NCBI GenBank assembly: GCA_946408995.1
Contig: CAMJUL010000018.1
Location: forward strand, 1 to 55,507
Length of the DNA: 55,507 nt
DNA from: an uncultured Clostridia bacterium
Lineage (GTDB): Bacteria; Bacillota; Clostridia; Christensenellales; Aristaeellaceae
Direction: 5' to 3'
Part shown: positions 17,481 through 25,235 of the stretch, one piece after another
Numbering within the stretch: position 1 is the stretch's first letter
Layout of the letters: each line of letters begins with the position of its first letter
Made by a program: the position numbers and the translations under genes
The notes under the pieces: generated by a model
What the model saw: the letters and a program-made list of their open reading frames with translations, nothing else
The model's database searches: none
What the model was told of the DNA's origin: nothing

Positions 17481-18545
17481 TCACCGGACCGCTTCCCCCA
17501 TCAGGGCCGTCAGCGCGTCCCCGACCGTATCCAGGACGCCGAGCACCCGGCTGTAGGGCATCCTTGCCGGGCCGATGACGCCGACCAGGCCGTAATGTCC
17601 CACCCCGATGCGGTAGGGGGCACAGACCACGGCGCAGTCCCGCATTTCACTCACGCCCATTTCCTGGCCGATGCGCACCGCCATGCCCTCCTGCACCACC
17701 GGCAGCAGGCTCAGAAGCCTTTCCTTGGTCTCCAGGACCGAAAGGAAGGCCCGGGCCTTCTCCACGTCGGCGTATTCCGGATAGTACAGGATGTTGTGGC
17801 TGCCGGAGACGGCAATCGTGTCCGACCCGGTCTGCCTGGCCATCTGACTGGCCATGTCCGCGATGGCCATGCATACCTGCGTGTCCGCGCCGGAATACCT
17901 GGAATAGGTGGCCAGCATTTCCGTCACTTCCTGCAGGGTGTGCCCCGCGAGCCGGTTCGTCAGCACCTTGGAGATCGCGTACAGGGAGTCCGCGTCCATG
18001 GCGCTGGATACGTGGACCACGCTGTTGCGGATGACGCCGCCGTCGGTGATGATGACGAGCAGCGCCGTCCCGCTTCCCATGGGGATCAATTGCAGGCTGA
18101 TCACCTTCAGGTCCAGCTGACGCGGCATCAGCGCCACCGCGGCGTAATGCGTCAGGTCGCTCAGGACCCCCGCCGTGCTCTCCACCACGTCCTGCACCTG
18201 CCGTACCCTGCTGAAGAAAAACTCCCGGACAGCCTGTGCCTCCTTTTCGTCAGGATGCCGTGAATCGCGCAGAAGCGTATCCACATACAGCCGGTAAGCC
18301 TTCATGGTCGGGATGCGGCCCGCGGAAACGTGGGGCTGCTCCAGATACCCCAATTCCTCCAGGTCGCTCATCTCGTTGCGGATGGTGGCCGAGGAAAAGG
18401 CGGTCTCGTACTTGCGGGAAATGGTCCTGGACCCGACGGGAACCGCCGTATGGACGTAATCGTCGATCACGGCCAGAAGAATACGAAGCTTCCGGTCGTC
18501 CAGCTGCTGCGATTTCATCGCCGCGCGGGATCTTCCTTCCGACAT
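17481..18545 (-). CDS. hrcA: Heat-inducible transcription repressor HrcA
   Basis: About 354 residues from the ATG at 18545, which is preceded by GGGAGG. A longer frame starts at 18584 but would begin inside the CIRCE operator, so it is unlikely. The N-terminal winged helix includes ILLAVIDDYVHTAVPVGSRT and SSATIRNEMSDLEELGYLEQPH, both strongly conserved in HrcA, followed by SAGRIPT. The C-terminal part carries GPARMPYSRVLGVLD. It represses its own operon by binding CIRCE and needs GroEL for activity in studied species. groEL is not in this window. Confidence 0.97.
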   Translation of the reverse strand: MSEGRSRAAMKSQQLDDRKLRILLAVIDDYVHTAVPVGSRTISRKYETAFSSATIRNEMSDLEELGYLEQPHVSAGRIPTMKAYRLYVDTLLRDSRHPDEKEAQAVREFFFSRVRQVQDVVESTAGVLSDLTHYAAVALMPRQLDLKVISLQLIPMGSGTALLVIITDGGVIRNSVVHVSSAMDADSLYAISKVLTNRLAGHTLQEVTEMLATYSRYSGADTQVCMAIADMASQMARQTGSDTIAVSGSHNILYYPEYADVEKARAFLSVLETKERLLSLLPVVQEGMAVRIGQEMGVSEMRDCAVVCAPYRIGVGHYGLVGVIGPARMPYSRVLGVLDTVGDALTALMGEAVR

Positions 18546-18577
18546 CCGGATTCCTCCCTTCGTTCCTTTGCGGGTTG

Positions 18578-18604
18578 TTAGCACTCTTTAGAGGTGAGTG
18601 CTAA
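18578..18604. promoter_or_regulatory. CIRCE operator of HrcA
   Basis: TTAGCACTC-N9-GAGTGCTAA, a perfect match to the CIRCE consensus. It lies between the hrcA -10 box and the start codon, so bound HrcA would block transcription of the whole chaperone operon. Confidence 0.98.
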
Positions 18605-18614
18605 CATCATGGAT

Positions 18615-18643
18615 AGAATAGCACGCCCCCCTGCCGTTGTCAA
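18615..18643 (-). promoter_or_regulatory. Promoter of the hrcA operon
   Basis: On the minus strand, TTGACA (18643-18638) and TATTCT (18620-18615) are spaced 17 bases apart, immediately upstream of CIRCE. This is a sigma-A-type promoter. Confidence 0.85.
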
Positions 18644-18697
18644 TACCCCGTCATAAATTTTCTCGCCCTTCCCAGGTCGGTTTCTTCGGTTTTGCCC

Positions 18698-18726
18698 TTG
18701 CCTGCCGAGGGGCAAGGTTGTATAAT
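18698..18726 (+). promoter_or_regulatory. Promoter of the ireB-ruvX unit
   Basis: TTGCCT at 18698 and a perfect TATAAT at 18721-18726 with 17-base spacing, 29 bases before the ireB start. Confidence 0.65.
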
Positions 18727-18755
18727 GAAACTGGTACAGAAGGGAGGCCTCCCTC

Positions 18756-19028
18756 ATGAGTGAAAGATTCAACACCACCAAGATGCGGCCCCTTCCGGAA
18801 GGCCGGGAGACCGCTCCGGAGATTCTTGCGCATGTCTACAACGCCCTGGTCCTCAAGGGCTACGACCCCATCACCCAGCTGGTGGGCTACGTGCTGACCG
18901 GGGATCCTACCTATATAACAAGCTTCAACAACGCCCGCAGCCTGATCTGCCGCCTGGAGCGGGATGAGATCCTGGAGGAGCTGGTGCGCACCTACGTCAC
19001 CACCAAGCTGGAGGTGTCCGGCGGCTGA
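18756..19028 (+). CDS. ireB: IreB-family regulatory phosphoprotein (UPF0297)
   Basis: Protein of 90 residues matching the UPF0297/IreB family across its length. It has [18 protein letters not shown], then a conserved core with [33 protein letters not shown] and [12 protein letters not shown]. In Enterococcus the homologue is phosphorylated by the Ser/Thr kinase IreK and modulates cephalosporin resistance. The conserved N-terminal Thr residues (NTTKM) are at the known phosphorylation region. Its stop overlaps the ruvX start (TGATG), indicating translational coupling. Confidence 0.96.
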   Translation: MSERFNTTKMRPLPEGRETAPEILAHVYNALVLKGYDPITQLVGYVLTGDPTYITSFNNARSLICRLERDEILEELVRTYVTTKLEVSGG

Positions 19029-19846
19029 TGAACGGTCCCTCAAAAGCTTTTCCCCCCTCTGCCTCAGGGCGTATCCTGTGCCTGGACGTGGGGGACAAAC
19101 GAATCGGGCTGGCGGTCAGCGATCCGCTGGGCATGTTCGCCACTCCCCATTCCGTCCTGGAACGGGTGGGCTGGGGACCGGATATCCGCCGCATCCGCGC
19201 TGTCATGGAGGAAAAGGGCTGTGACCGGGTGCTGTGCGGCCTTCCAAGGAACATGGACGGCAGCGAGGGGTTCCAGAGCCAAAAGGTGATGGAGTTCGCC
19301 CGTCAGCTGGAGAAAAACGGCATACAAGTGACCTTCTGTGACGAGCGGCTTTCCACCGTGGAGGCGGAAAACGCGCTTCTTGAAAGCGGCATGCGCCGCG
19401 AAGGCCGAAAGACCCATGTGGATATGGTCGCCGCCGCAGTCATCCTGCAGCGCTACCTTGATAAACGCAGCAACGAAAGGGCCGCCCTGCAGCGGGCGGA
19501 AAAGGAGGAGCCCATGACAGACGACCTGAACAGGAAAGACGAAGAACTGCAGGACAACGATGAGGAAGAAAACCAGATCATCGAACTGACCGACGAGGAC
19601 GGCCAGACCAGTCAATTCGAGTATCTGACCACCATCGACCACGAGGGGAAGCTCTATGTGGTCCTGATGCTGCTGGACGAAAACGGCGAGGAAACCGACG
19701 ACGAAGACGGAGAGGTCATCATCCTTGAGATCCAGAAGGATGAAAATGATGAGGACATCTACGTTTCCGTGGACGACGACTCCATTTCCGACGCCGTGTT
19801 CGAAAAGTTCATGAAGATGGTGGAGGAGCAGGACGAAGACGAATAA
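19028..19846 (+). CDS. ruvX: RuvX/YqgF nuclease fused in frame to a DUF1292 (YrzB-like) domain
   Basis: One open frame of 272 residues. Residues 1-150 are RuvX: LCLDVGDKRIGLAVSDPLG, GLPRNMDGSEG, CDERLSTVEAE and HVDMVAAAVILQRYLD, an RNase H-like fold linked to 16S rRNA maturation. Residues from about 163 form a very acidic DUF1292 domain (QIIELTDEDGQTSQFEYL, VLMLLDENGEE, then EIQKDEN). These are normally two genes in the order ireB-ruvX-yrzB; here the ruvX stop is missing. An SD site and ATG at 19501-19516 lie exactly at the domain boundary and in frame. The product may be a fusion, a separate DUF1292 protein, or both. Confidence 0.9.
   Translation: MNGPSKAFPPSASGRILCLDVGDKRIGLAVSDPLGMFATPHSVLERVGWGPDIRRIRAVMEEKGCDRVLCGLPRNMDGSEGFQSQKVMEFARQLEKNGIQVTFCDERLSTVEAENALLESGMRREGRKTHVDMVAAAVILQRYLDKRSNERAALQRAEKEEPMTDDLNRKDEELQDNDEEENQIIELTDEDGQTSQFEYLTTIDHEGKLYVVLMLLDENGEETDDEDGEVIILEIQKDENDEDIYVSVDDDSISDAVFEKFMKMVEEQDEDE
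19501..19516 (+). promoter_or_regulatory. Internal ribosome binding site and start for the DUF1292 domain
   Basis: AAAGGAGGAGCCCATG gives a consensus SD with proper spacing to the ATG at 19514, in the same frame as ruvX. It would allow a free DUF1292 protein of 110 residues. Confidence 0.7.
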
Positions 19847-19873
19847 CCCGGAAAGGATCCGCGTTATCCCCGG

Positions 19874-19906
19874 AAGGGGCCCCGTTTCTTCAGGCGGGCC
19901 CCTTTT
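19874..19906 (+). terminator. Terminator of the ireB-ruvX unit
   Basis: AAGGGGCCC / GGGCCCCTT around a 13-base loop followed by TTTTCTT. Confidence 0.75.
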
Positions 19907-19935
19907 CTTCTGTGTTCGGAAAGGAGGGGGACCCC

Positions 19936-20520
19936 CTGTATACCGGTCAGCTGGTGCTTCTGCGTTCCTTTGACGCGGGGGACCTGAACGCGCTCTATTC
20001 CTACCTGAACGATGCGGAAACCATGGGCCTTGTGACCGACGGGGCCGTCATGCCCGCCACCATGGAGGACACCGCCGAGTGGATGCGGAATCAGCCCTAT
20101 CCCTCCGGCGGGGTCTATCAGTTTGCCGTGGAAACCCTCTCCGACGGACGGTTTATCGGCCGGTGCGGCTTTGTGCAGATCGACCGGAAGAACCGTCACG
20201 GGGAGATCGCCATCCACCTGGGGGACAGGCGCAGCCGGGGAAAAGGGCTTGGCAGCGACGCCGTCCGGGTGCTGTGCCGCCTGGGTTTTCAGGAATTGGG
20301 CCTTCACAGGATCTGGGCCAGGTGCTTTTCCATGAATCCCGCCTGCATGGGCTGCCTGGAAAAATGCGGCTTCCGCCGGGAAGGAGTGCTGCGTCAGGCC
20401 CTGTACCGCCGGGACGCGTGGCATGACATTTACGTTTATGGCCTCCTGAAGGAGGAATGGGAAGGGTCGGCCCCCGGCCCCGGACTTCAAAGTGAAAGCA
20501 AAGGAGCGCTCCATCCATGA
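19936..20520 (+). CDS. GNAT-family N-acetyltransferase (RimJ/RimL type)
   Basis: About 194 residues. The best start by ribosome binding is CTG at 19936, eight bases from AAGGAGG; an upstream in-frame GTG at 19912 precedes the SD and abuts the terminator. The GNAT core is clear: GQLVLLRSFDAGD at the start, RNRHGEIAIHLGD-type strands, then the acetyl-CoA loop RRSRGKGLGSDAV and FSMNPACMGCLEKCGFRREG. It probably acetylates a protein N-terminus or small amine; the substrate is unknown. Its stop overlaps the next start (ATGA). Confidence 0.85.
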   Translation: MYTGQLVLLRSFDAGDLNALYSYLNDAETMGLVTDGAVMPATMEDTAEWMRNQPYPSGGVYQFAVETLSDGRFIGRCGFVQIDRKNRHGEIAIHLGDRRSRGKGLGSDAVRVLCRLGFQELGLHRIWARCFSMNPACMGCLEKCGFRREGVLRQALYRRDAWHDIYVYGLLKEEWEGSAPGPGLQSESKGALHP

Positions 20521-21194
20521 AAAAACAGCCCATCGTACAAAAGCCCGCCCCCCGGAATGCCCGCCGCGCCCCCTCCAGGGGGGTGCTGTACGCCCTGTGC
20601 GCCCTGCTTCTTTTGCTGATCGGCCTTGGCGTCTTCCTGCTTGCCCGGGGAAGCGGAGACACGCCGGCAGCCATTGGCACCGGCCCTGTGGCCATCGAGA
20701 TCCGCGTAAAGGACTATGGCGTCATTCAGGCCGAGCTCTACCCGGAGTGAGCCCCCGTCACCGTTGCCAATTTCCTGTCCCTCATAGACCGGGGCTTCTA
20801 TAACGGGCTTACCTTCCACCGCATCATCTCCGGCTTTATGATCCAGGGCGGGGATCCCAACGGGAACGGTACCGGCGGCAGCGGGAAAAACATCAAGGGG
20901 GAGTTCAGCGCCAACGGCGTCTCCAACCCCCTCCAGCATACCCGGGGCGTCCTTTCCATGGCCCGCTCCAACGACTATAACAGCGCCTCCAGCCAGTTCT
21001 TCATCATGCACGCCGACGCCCCCCACCTGGACGGCCAGTACGCCGCTTTCGGGAAGGTGACCTCCGGCATGGAAGTGGTCGACGTTATCTGCCGGAACAC
21101 CCCCGTCACGGACCGGAACGGCACCGTCGCCCGGCAGAACCAGCCGGTGATCGAAAGCATCGTCCGCCTGCCCGCAGGGGACGCCGCCGAATAG
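20517..21194 (+). pseudogene. Cyclophilin-type peptidyl-prolyl isomerase with one in-frame TGA
   Basis: The frame opens with a membrane anchor (residues about 24-45) and a cyclophilin start (VAIEIRVKDYGVIQAELYPE). It meets TGA at 20748-20750 and continues without any other break for 147 codons. The remainder has the family core: [62 protein letters not shown]. No start codon with an SD follows the TGA early enough to make an active enzyme. The TGA could be a recent nonsense mutation, a sequence error, readthrough or selenocysteine. The site is not a catalytic residue. All other genes here use TGA as stop. If read through, it is a lipid-facing extracytoplasmic foldase. Confidence 0.8.
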
Positions 21195-21253
21195 GACCGG
21201 AGACCGAAACCCGGATCGTCCCTTTCCTGCCTCCGGCCGGAAAGAGACCGGAC

Positions 21254-21298
21254 CCAAACAGGGCTGCCGCAGAACGCTTCTGCGGCAGCCCTTGTTTG
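21254..21298. terminator. Bidirectional terminator
   Basis: GGGCTGCCGCAGA / TCTGCGGCAGCCC with flanking A- and T-rich arms, between the convergent cyclophilin and serine hydrolase genes. Confidence 0.8.
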
Positions 21299-21351
21299 AC
21301 CCTTCCCCCGGGGAGCCGGCTTTCGGTTTTGTTCCCTTTGGACAGGTTCCT

Positions 21352-22539
21352 TTATTCCAGCACCTCGAAGCTCTCTTCCGGAAGGGCCTCGCCGCCCACC
21401 ATTTCATAGGCCTTGTTCAGCCACTGCAGGGCCAGCAGCACCAGGCTGCCTTCCATACGGTAATTGTAGCCGTTGCAGACCACCGCCACCGCAAGCCCCG
21501 TTTCCCGCTGGTAATAGGCGTCCGCGGTGAACCCCGACAGCCGTCCCTGGTGTCCCCACCAGGTCCCCCCCGCCGCCGCGTCCACCCGCTCCAGCCCCAG
21601 GCCGTAAGGAGAGGAAACCGTCACGGAGGAATGTTCAAACAGGGAGGGGTCCTTTTCCATCATCCGGACCGTGCCCTCGTTCAGCAGCCGTCCGCCTGGA
21701 TAAGCGCCCCCGTTCAAAAGGCAGTTGATCAACAGGGACAGGGAAGCCGGGCTCATGTAAAGCCCGCCCACGGAGGCGCCCAGGTTCCCCGCGGGGTCCG
21801 GCACATCGCTGTATTTCTCCCCGGCCACATCCTCCGTACGCAGATAGATAAAGCCCCGGGGGGAAAACAGATTCACCGTATCCGTCCCCTCCGGCAGCAG
21901 GGAGGGGTGGTAAGCCGCCGTAATGCCCAGGGGATCAAATACGTTTTCCTTCATATAGGTATTCAGGCTTTGTCCGCTCACAGCCTCGATCACGGCCCCA
22001 AGCAGGGCGCCGTTCAGATTGGCGTACTCATACCGGGTGCCTGGCGCCGCGTCATGGCGGAAAACCGGGTCCGCCTTCAGGGTGATGTTTTCCCAGTCGA
22101 TGCGGTAATTCCCCACGTCCCCCCGCAGGGAAGAGGTATGGCTCATGACCTGCCGGAGGGTCACCTTCACCTCCGGAAAGGCGGGGTTCTTTACCGGGAA
22201 GGGCAGAACGTCCGACAGGTCCCCGTCCAGGTCCACAAGCCCCCGCTCCACCAATTGCATCACGCCCACCGCCGTGACCATTTTGGTCACCGAGGCGCAC
22301 CGGTACAGGGTGTCGCAGGACACCGCCTCCTTGCCCCCGTTGCCATGGGCGCCGTAGGCATAGCGGAACAGTTCCTCCCCGTTCCGCGTGACGACCACGC
22401 ACCCGTTGACGGCGTCCCGCACCCAAAACCGCTTCTTCGCCCAGGCCTCCCAGTCGTTCCCGCCCTCCTCCGCGAAGGCGGACAGAAGGACGCACGTCCC
22501 CAGGATCACGCTCAGAAGCAGCGCCAGGCCCTTTTTCAT
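21352..22539 (-). CDS. Secreted class C beta-lactamase-related serine hydrolase
   Basis: About 395 residues from the ATG at 22539, which has AAAGGA upstream; a longer frame adds 13 basic residues without an SD. A signal peptide (MKKGLALLLSVILGTC...) is followed by the beta-lactamase/penicillin-binding fold. It has SVTK as the SxxK nucleophile motif, YAN as the YxN motif and WGHQG in the place of the KTG-like box. Such proteins act as D,D-peptidases, esterases or related hydrolases. The cysteine near the end of the hydrophobic stretch (GTCVLLSAFA) does not match a good lipobox. Substrate unknown. Confidence 0.9.
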   Translation of the reverse strand: MKKGLALLLSVILGTCVLLSAFAEEGGNDWEAWAKKRFWVRDAVNGCVVVTRNGEELFRYAYGAHGNGGKEAVSCDTLYRCASVTKMVTAVGVMQLVERGLVDLDGDLSDVLPFPVKNPAFPEVKVTLRQVMSHTSSLRGDVGNYRIDWENITLKADPVFRHDAAPGTRYEYANLNGALLGAVIEAVSGQSLNTYMKENVFDPLGITAAYHPSLLPEGTDTVNLFSPRGFIYLRTEDVAGEKYSDVPDPAGNLGASVGGLYMSPASLSLLINCLLNGGAYPGGRLLNEGTVRMMEKDPSLFEHSSVTVSSPYGLGLERVDAAAGGTWWGHQGRLSGFTADAYYQRETGLAVAVVCNGYNYRMEGSLVLLALQWLNKAYEMVGGEALPEESFEVLE

Positions 22540-22587
22540 TCTTTTTCCTTTCCGGGATCGGCCGCTCCTGCGGGCCAAACCCGTGTC

Positions 22588-22616
22588 ATCCTATCATAAA
22601 TCCCCGCTTCCATCAA
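22588..22616 (-). promoter_or_regulatory. Probable promoter of the serine hydrolase gene
   Basis: On the minus strand, TTGATG and TAGGAT are spaced 17 bases apart, about 48 bases upstream of the start codon. Confidence 0.45.
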
Positions 22617-23126
22617 GCGATCCTCCTTTTGTACAAAACGTTTACAATCGCCCGGCAGGATTTCCCCTCCTCCTGCGTTCTATGAAAGGACGCGGCCTTC
22701 CGCCGCGCCGATCAAACCCGGGCGCGCGCGCCCAGATGGAGGACCCATGCCGGACCTGCCGACCCTGATCTTCGTTTTGCTTTTGATCGTCGCCTGTTCC
22801 CTGCCCCAGGAAGCCCAAAGCGGCGAAAAAAACGGCCCTGCCCGCAGGCAGCGCCCATCCCATGCCCAAGGCCCGGGGCGGTTTGATGCTTCCGTTCCTT
22901 CGGGACGCCGGCCCCGCGCCCCGGGGACGGCCCCAAATGGCAATCCCTGTGACGCGTGCCTCAGGTACCCAGGGCTTGCGCATGAACCAAGGAACGCAAA
23001 ACAGACAGGATAAGCGGGGGATCAGGGGGAATCCCCCCTGATTCTCCTCCGAAGGAGCGGCGTGTACGTGACCTGGGTCAAATTGCGCAAACCTTTGATC
23101 CTTGCGGATCTGCCGCCCGGCAAAAG
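22617..23126. other. Gene-free, GC-rich region with hairpins
   Basis: No reading frame has clear coding character. A plus-strand frame at 22747-23013 begins with GGAGG-ACCC-ATG and a hydrophobic stretch (LPTLIFVLLLIVACS) but then becomes a Pro/Arg/Gly-rich shadow-like sequence; a small membrane peptide is possible but unproven. A near-perfect stem-loop lies at 23021-23042 (ATCAGGGGG / CCCCCTGAT). I looked for RNase P, tmRNA, SRP and 6S signatures and saw none I could defend. The stretch may encode an unlisted structured RNA or be decayed sequence. Confidence 0.4.
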
Positions 23127-23153
23127 CGCAGGGGGGCGCATAACCCCCCTGCG
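23127..23153 (-). terminator. Terminator after the DUF5662 gene
   Basis: CGCAGGGGGG / CCCCCCTGCG, a perfect 10-bp stem with a 7-base loop, 28 bases past the minus-strand stop. Confidence 0.55.
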
Positions 23154-23180
23154 GACGTTCGCTTCATGCGTGAGCCGTGT

Positions 23181-23726
23181 TCAATACCCGTCCCGGAGCA
23201 GCTCCCGGATGGCCTGATACAGGCCTTCCTCCCCATGCTCCGCCAGGATGCAAAAGAACTCCTCCAGCTTCCCAAGGGTCTTTGGATGGATCAATCCCGG
23301 CGGGGTGTGGCTGCGCAGATAATCCAGGGGATCCGAAGGACGGTATTTTTCCCCATGATAGACCTTGCAGGCGGCGATGCGGTCCAGCGCCATCTCCGCC
23401 AGGTATTTCGGGGGCATTTTCATCCCCGTCAGCTGCAAAGGATCCCCGGGGCTGTAATCCAGCCAGTATTCGAAATGGTGTTTGTTGCGGCCCTTGTGGT
23501 GCAGCCAGCAGGCCGAATAGCCCCTGGCGCGCCGCTCCCCCCGGACGGGGCTCGCCTTGCCCTCCTGATAATACCGGACGGAAGGGATCCATTCGGTGGG
23601 GGAAAACTTGCTCATGTCGTGGAACAGGCCCTGCCTGTACAGCCCCACCCGAAAGCACATGGAGGCCACCAGCCGTTTGTGGCGCAGGACCGTCCTCAGA
23701 TGCCCGGCTGCGTTTTTGAAAAACAT
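23181..23726 (-). CDS. DUF5662 family protein
   Basis: About 181 residues when started at 23726, where ATG overlaps the mreB stop (TGATG) and coupling is expected; a longer frame would run back into mreB. Conserved-looking features are GLFHDMSKFSPTEW, the His-rich HHKGRNKHHFEYW, and KMPPKYLAEMALDRIAACK. Several His and Asp residues suggest a metal-binding site like that of HD-type phosphohydrolases, but this is inference. No function is assigned to the family. Confidence 0.8.
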   Translation of the reverse strand: MFFKNAAGHLRTVLRHKRLVASMCFRVGLYRQGLFHDMSKFSPTEWIPSVRYYQEGKASPVRGERRARGYSACWLHHKGRNKHHFEYWLDYSPGDPLQLTGMKMPPKYLAEMALDRIAACKVYHGEKYRPSDPLDYLRSHTPPGLIHPKTLGKLEEFFCILAEHGEEGLYQAIRELLRDGY

Positions 23727-24742
23727 CAGCGCCGCCTGTTTCCGATGAACTGGCCAAACTCGTTCCAATGCTCCAGCGTCATTCCGCAACCCCGGGCTAC
23801 GGTTTCATGGGGATTGTCCGCCAGGTAGCATTCCACGTCCAGGCTCTTGCGGATCGCCTCCGGCAGCAGGGCCAGCTGCCCGCCTCCGCCGGTCAGGACG
23901 ATGCCGTTGTCAAAAATATCCGATGCCAGTTCCGCCGGTGTCTGCTCCAAAACCCCGTGCACCGCTTCCATCAGCTTGTCCAGGGGATCCTGCAGCGCTT
24001 CGGTGATCTCGTCGGAATAAATGCGCATCACCTTCGGCAGACCTGAGATCAGGTTCCGCCCCGTCACTTCCATATACAATTGTTCGCTGCGCTCCAGGGC
24101 CGAGCCGATATTGATCTTCAAATCCTCCGCCGTCAGACCGCCGATCAGCAGGTTGTGCTTGCGGCGGATATACTTGATGATGGCGTCGTCAAACTCGTCC
24201 CCGGCCACGCTGCTGGTTTCCCTGACGATACAGCGGCCCATGGAGATGACGGCGATCTCCGTCACCCCGCCCCCGATATCCACCAGCATGTTGCCGATGG
24301 CGGTGCCGATCTTCAGTCCCGCGCCGATGGCAGAGGCAATGGGCCTTTCCATCAGCTGGGTCCTGCGGGCGCCCGCTTCAAACAGCGCGCCGGTGATGGT
24401 CCTTTTTTCCACTTCGTTGACGCCGGCCGGCAGGGACAGGATGATCCTGGGCCCGCCAAAGAGCTTCAGCCGGCGGTTGGTCACTTTTTTGACGAAGGTG
24501 TTCAGCATCAGGCAGGTCAGGTTCAGGTCCGAAACATAGCCTTTTTGCAGCGGCCGCAGGGCATCGATATTCCCCGGCGTACGGCCCAGCATGCGGTGCG
24601 CCTCTTCCCCAACGGCAAGAATATTCCGGGAGGATCGGTCGATGGCGATGACGGCAGGCTCCTCCAGCACGACGCCGCTTCCTTTGCCGTAAATGACGAC
24701 ACTGGCTGTGCCAAGGTCAACGCCGATGTCCAGTTGAGGCAT
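23726..24742 (-). CDS. mreB: Rod shape-determining protein MreB/Mbl
   Basis: 338 residues from the ATG at 24742, eight bases from AAAGGAG; the frame can be extended upstream but without coding character. It is an actin-like ATPase: phosphate loops in DIGVDLGTASVVIYGKGSG and MLVDIGGGVTEIAVI, and adenosine motif NGIVLTGGGGQL. LMERPIASAIGAGL and the family's RRKHNLLIG are present. The protein forms membrane-associated filaments guiding lateral wall synthesis. The usual mreC-mreD partners are not adjacent, as with secondary mreB/mbl copies. It is coupled to the downstream DUF5662 gene. Confidence 0.95.
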   Translation of the reverse strand: MPQLDIGVDLGTASVVIYGKGSGVVLEEPAVIAIDRSSRNILAVGEEAHRMLGRTPGNIDALRPLQKGYVSDLNLTCLMLNTFVKKVTNRRLKLFGGPRIILSLPAGVNEVEKRTITGALFEAGARRTQLMERPIASAIGAGLKIGTAIGNMLVDIGGGVTEIAVISMGRCIVRETSSVAGDEFDDAIIKYIRRKHNLLIGGLTAEDLKINIGSALERSEQLYMEVTGRNLISGLPKVMRIYSDEITEALQDPLDKLMEAVHGVLEQTPAELASDIFDNGIVLTGGGGQLALLPEAIRKSLDVECYLADNPHETVARGCGMTLEHWNEFGQFIGNRRR

Positions 24743-25081
24743 GTTTTTATCTCCTTTGCAAGCGTTCACAGGCGAAAAGAAGCAGATCCGCCTTCGCGGG
24801 TCCTGTTCCTTCCTTTCCAGGTCTCTATTCGACACAGGGGCGGAAAAATCCTCTTTTTTGCCTTTCAGAAGGCACTTTGTCCCCACTTTTTCTTTACAAT
24901 CCGCTCTCTTTTTGGGTTTTTCCCCCACTTTTTTGACTTCGGGTCCCTGCCGCTGCCAAGAAGCGCGTCCCTTCCGCCCCGCGCCCTGGTTTTGATGAAA
25001 GCTACCCAAAAAATCTTAAAATCCGCAGAAATCCTTTGTTTTTCGTTAAAAAACATATAAAAACCAGGGATAATCGTGTTT
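24743..25081. other. AT-richer intergenic region between mreB and hsp20
   Basis: No gene is visible. The direct repeat CCCCACTTTTT occurs twice (near 24886 and 24924). The region presumably holds the minus-strand mreB promoter, but I could not identify a convincing -35/-10 pair. Confidence 0.4.
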
Positions 25082-25098
25082 ATTGACTTTCTTTGACC
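25082..25098. promoter_or_regulatory. CtsR-type operator 1
   Basis: On the minus strand this reads GGTCAAA-GAA-AGTCAAT, matching the CtsR heptad repeat RGTCAAA-NAN-RGTCAAA at all but the last base. Confidence 0.8.
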
Positions 25099-25107
25099 TT
25101 TTAATAG

Positions 25108-25124
25108 TTTGACTGTCTTTGACT
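25108..25124. promoter_or_regulatory. CtsR-type operator 2
   Basis: On the minus strand this reads AGTCAAA-GAC-AGTCAAA, a full match to the CtsR repeat. It overlaps the hsp20 -35 box, so bound repressor would exclude RNA polymerase. No ctsR gene is in the window. Confidence 0.85.
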
Positions 25125-25137
25125 TTCATGGTATCCT
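25109..25137 (+). promoter_or_regulatory. Promoter of hsp20
   Basis: TTGACT (25109-25114) and TATCCT (25132-25137) are spaced by 17 bases and lie within or next to CtsR operator 2. Confidence 0.7.
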
Positions 25138-25235
25138 TTTCGTGTCGAAGGGAACGAAAGGCTCCCGGAGACGGCGGTGCTCCCGCCAAACAGAAAACAA
25201 CGATGGGCGTTTGCCCGATAAAGGAGGAAAAGACC

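Noticed and set aside
18546-18584. Longer HrcA start at 18584
   Set aside because: It would begin inside the CIRCE operator; the ATG at 18545 has a proper SD and fits homologue length.
20748-20810. Bacterial SECIS element after the cyclophilin TGA
   Set aside because: A stem can be drawn, but the loop is too long and the stem includes the TGA itself; GC-rich coding DNA gives such stems by chance.
22747-23013. Small plus-strand membrane peptide
   Set aside because: Only the hydrophobic start and a GGAGG four bases from ATG support it; the rest looks like non-coding GC-rich sequence. Left as part of an unassigned region.
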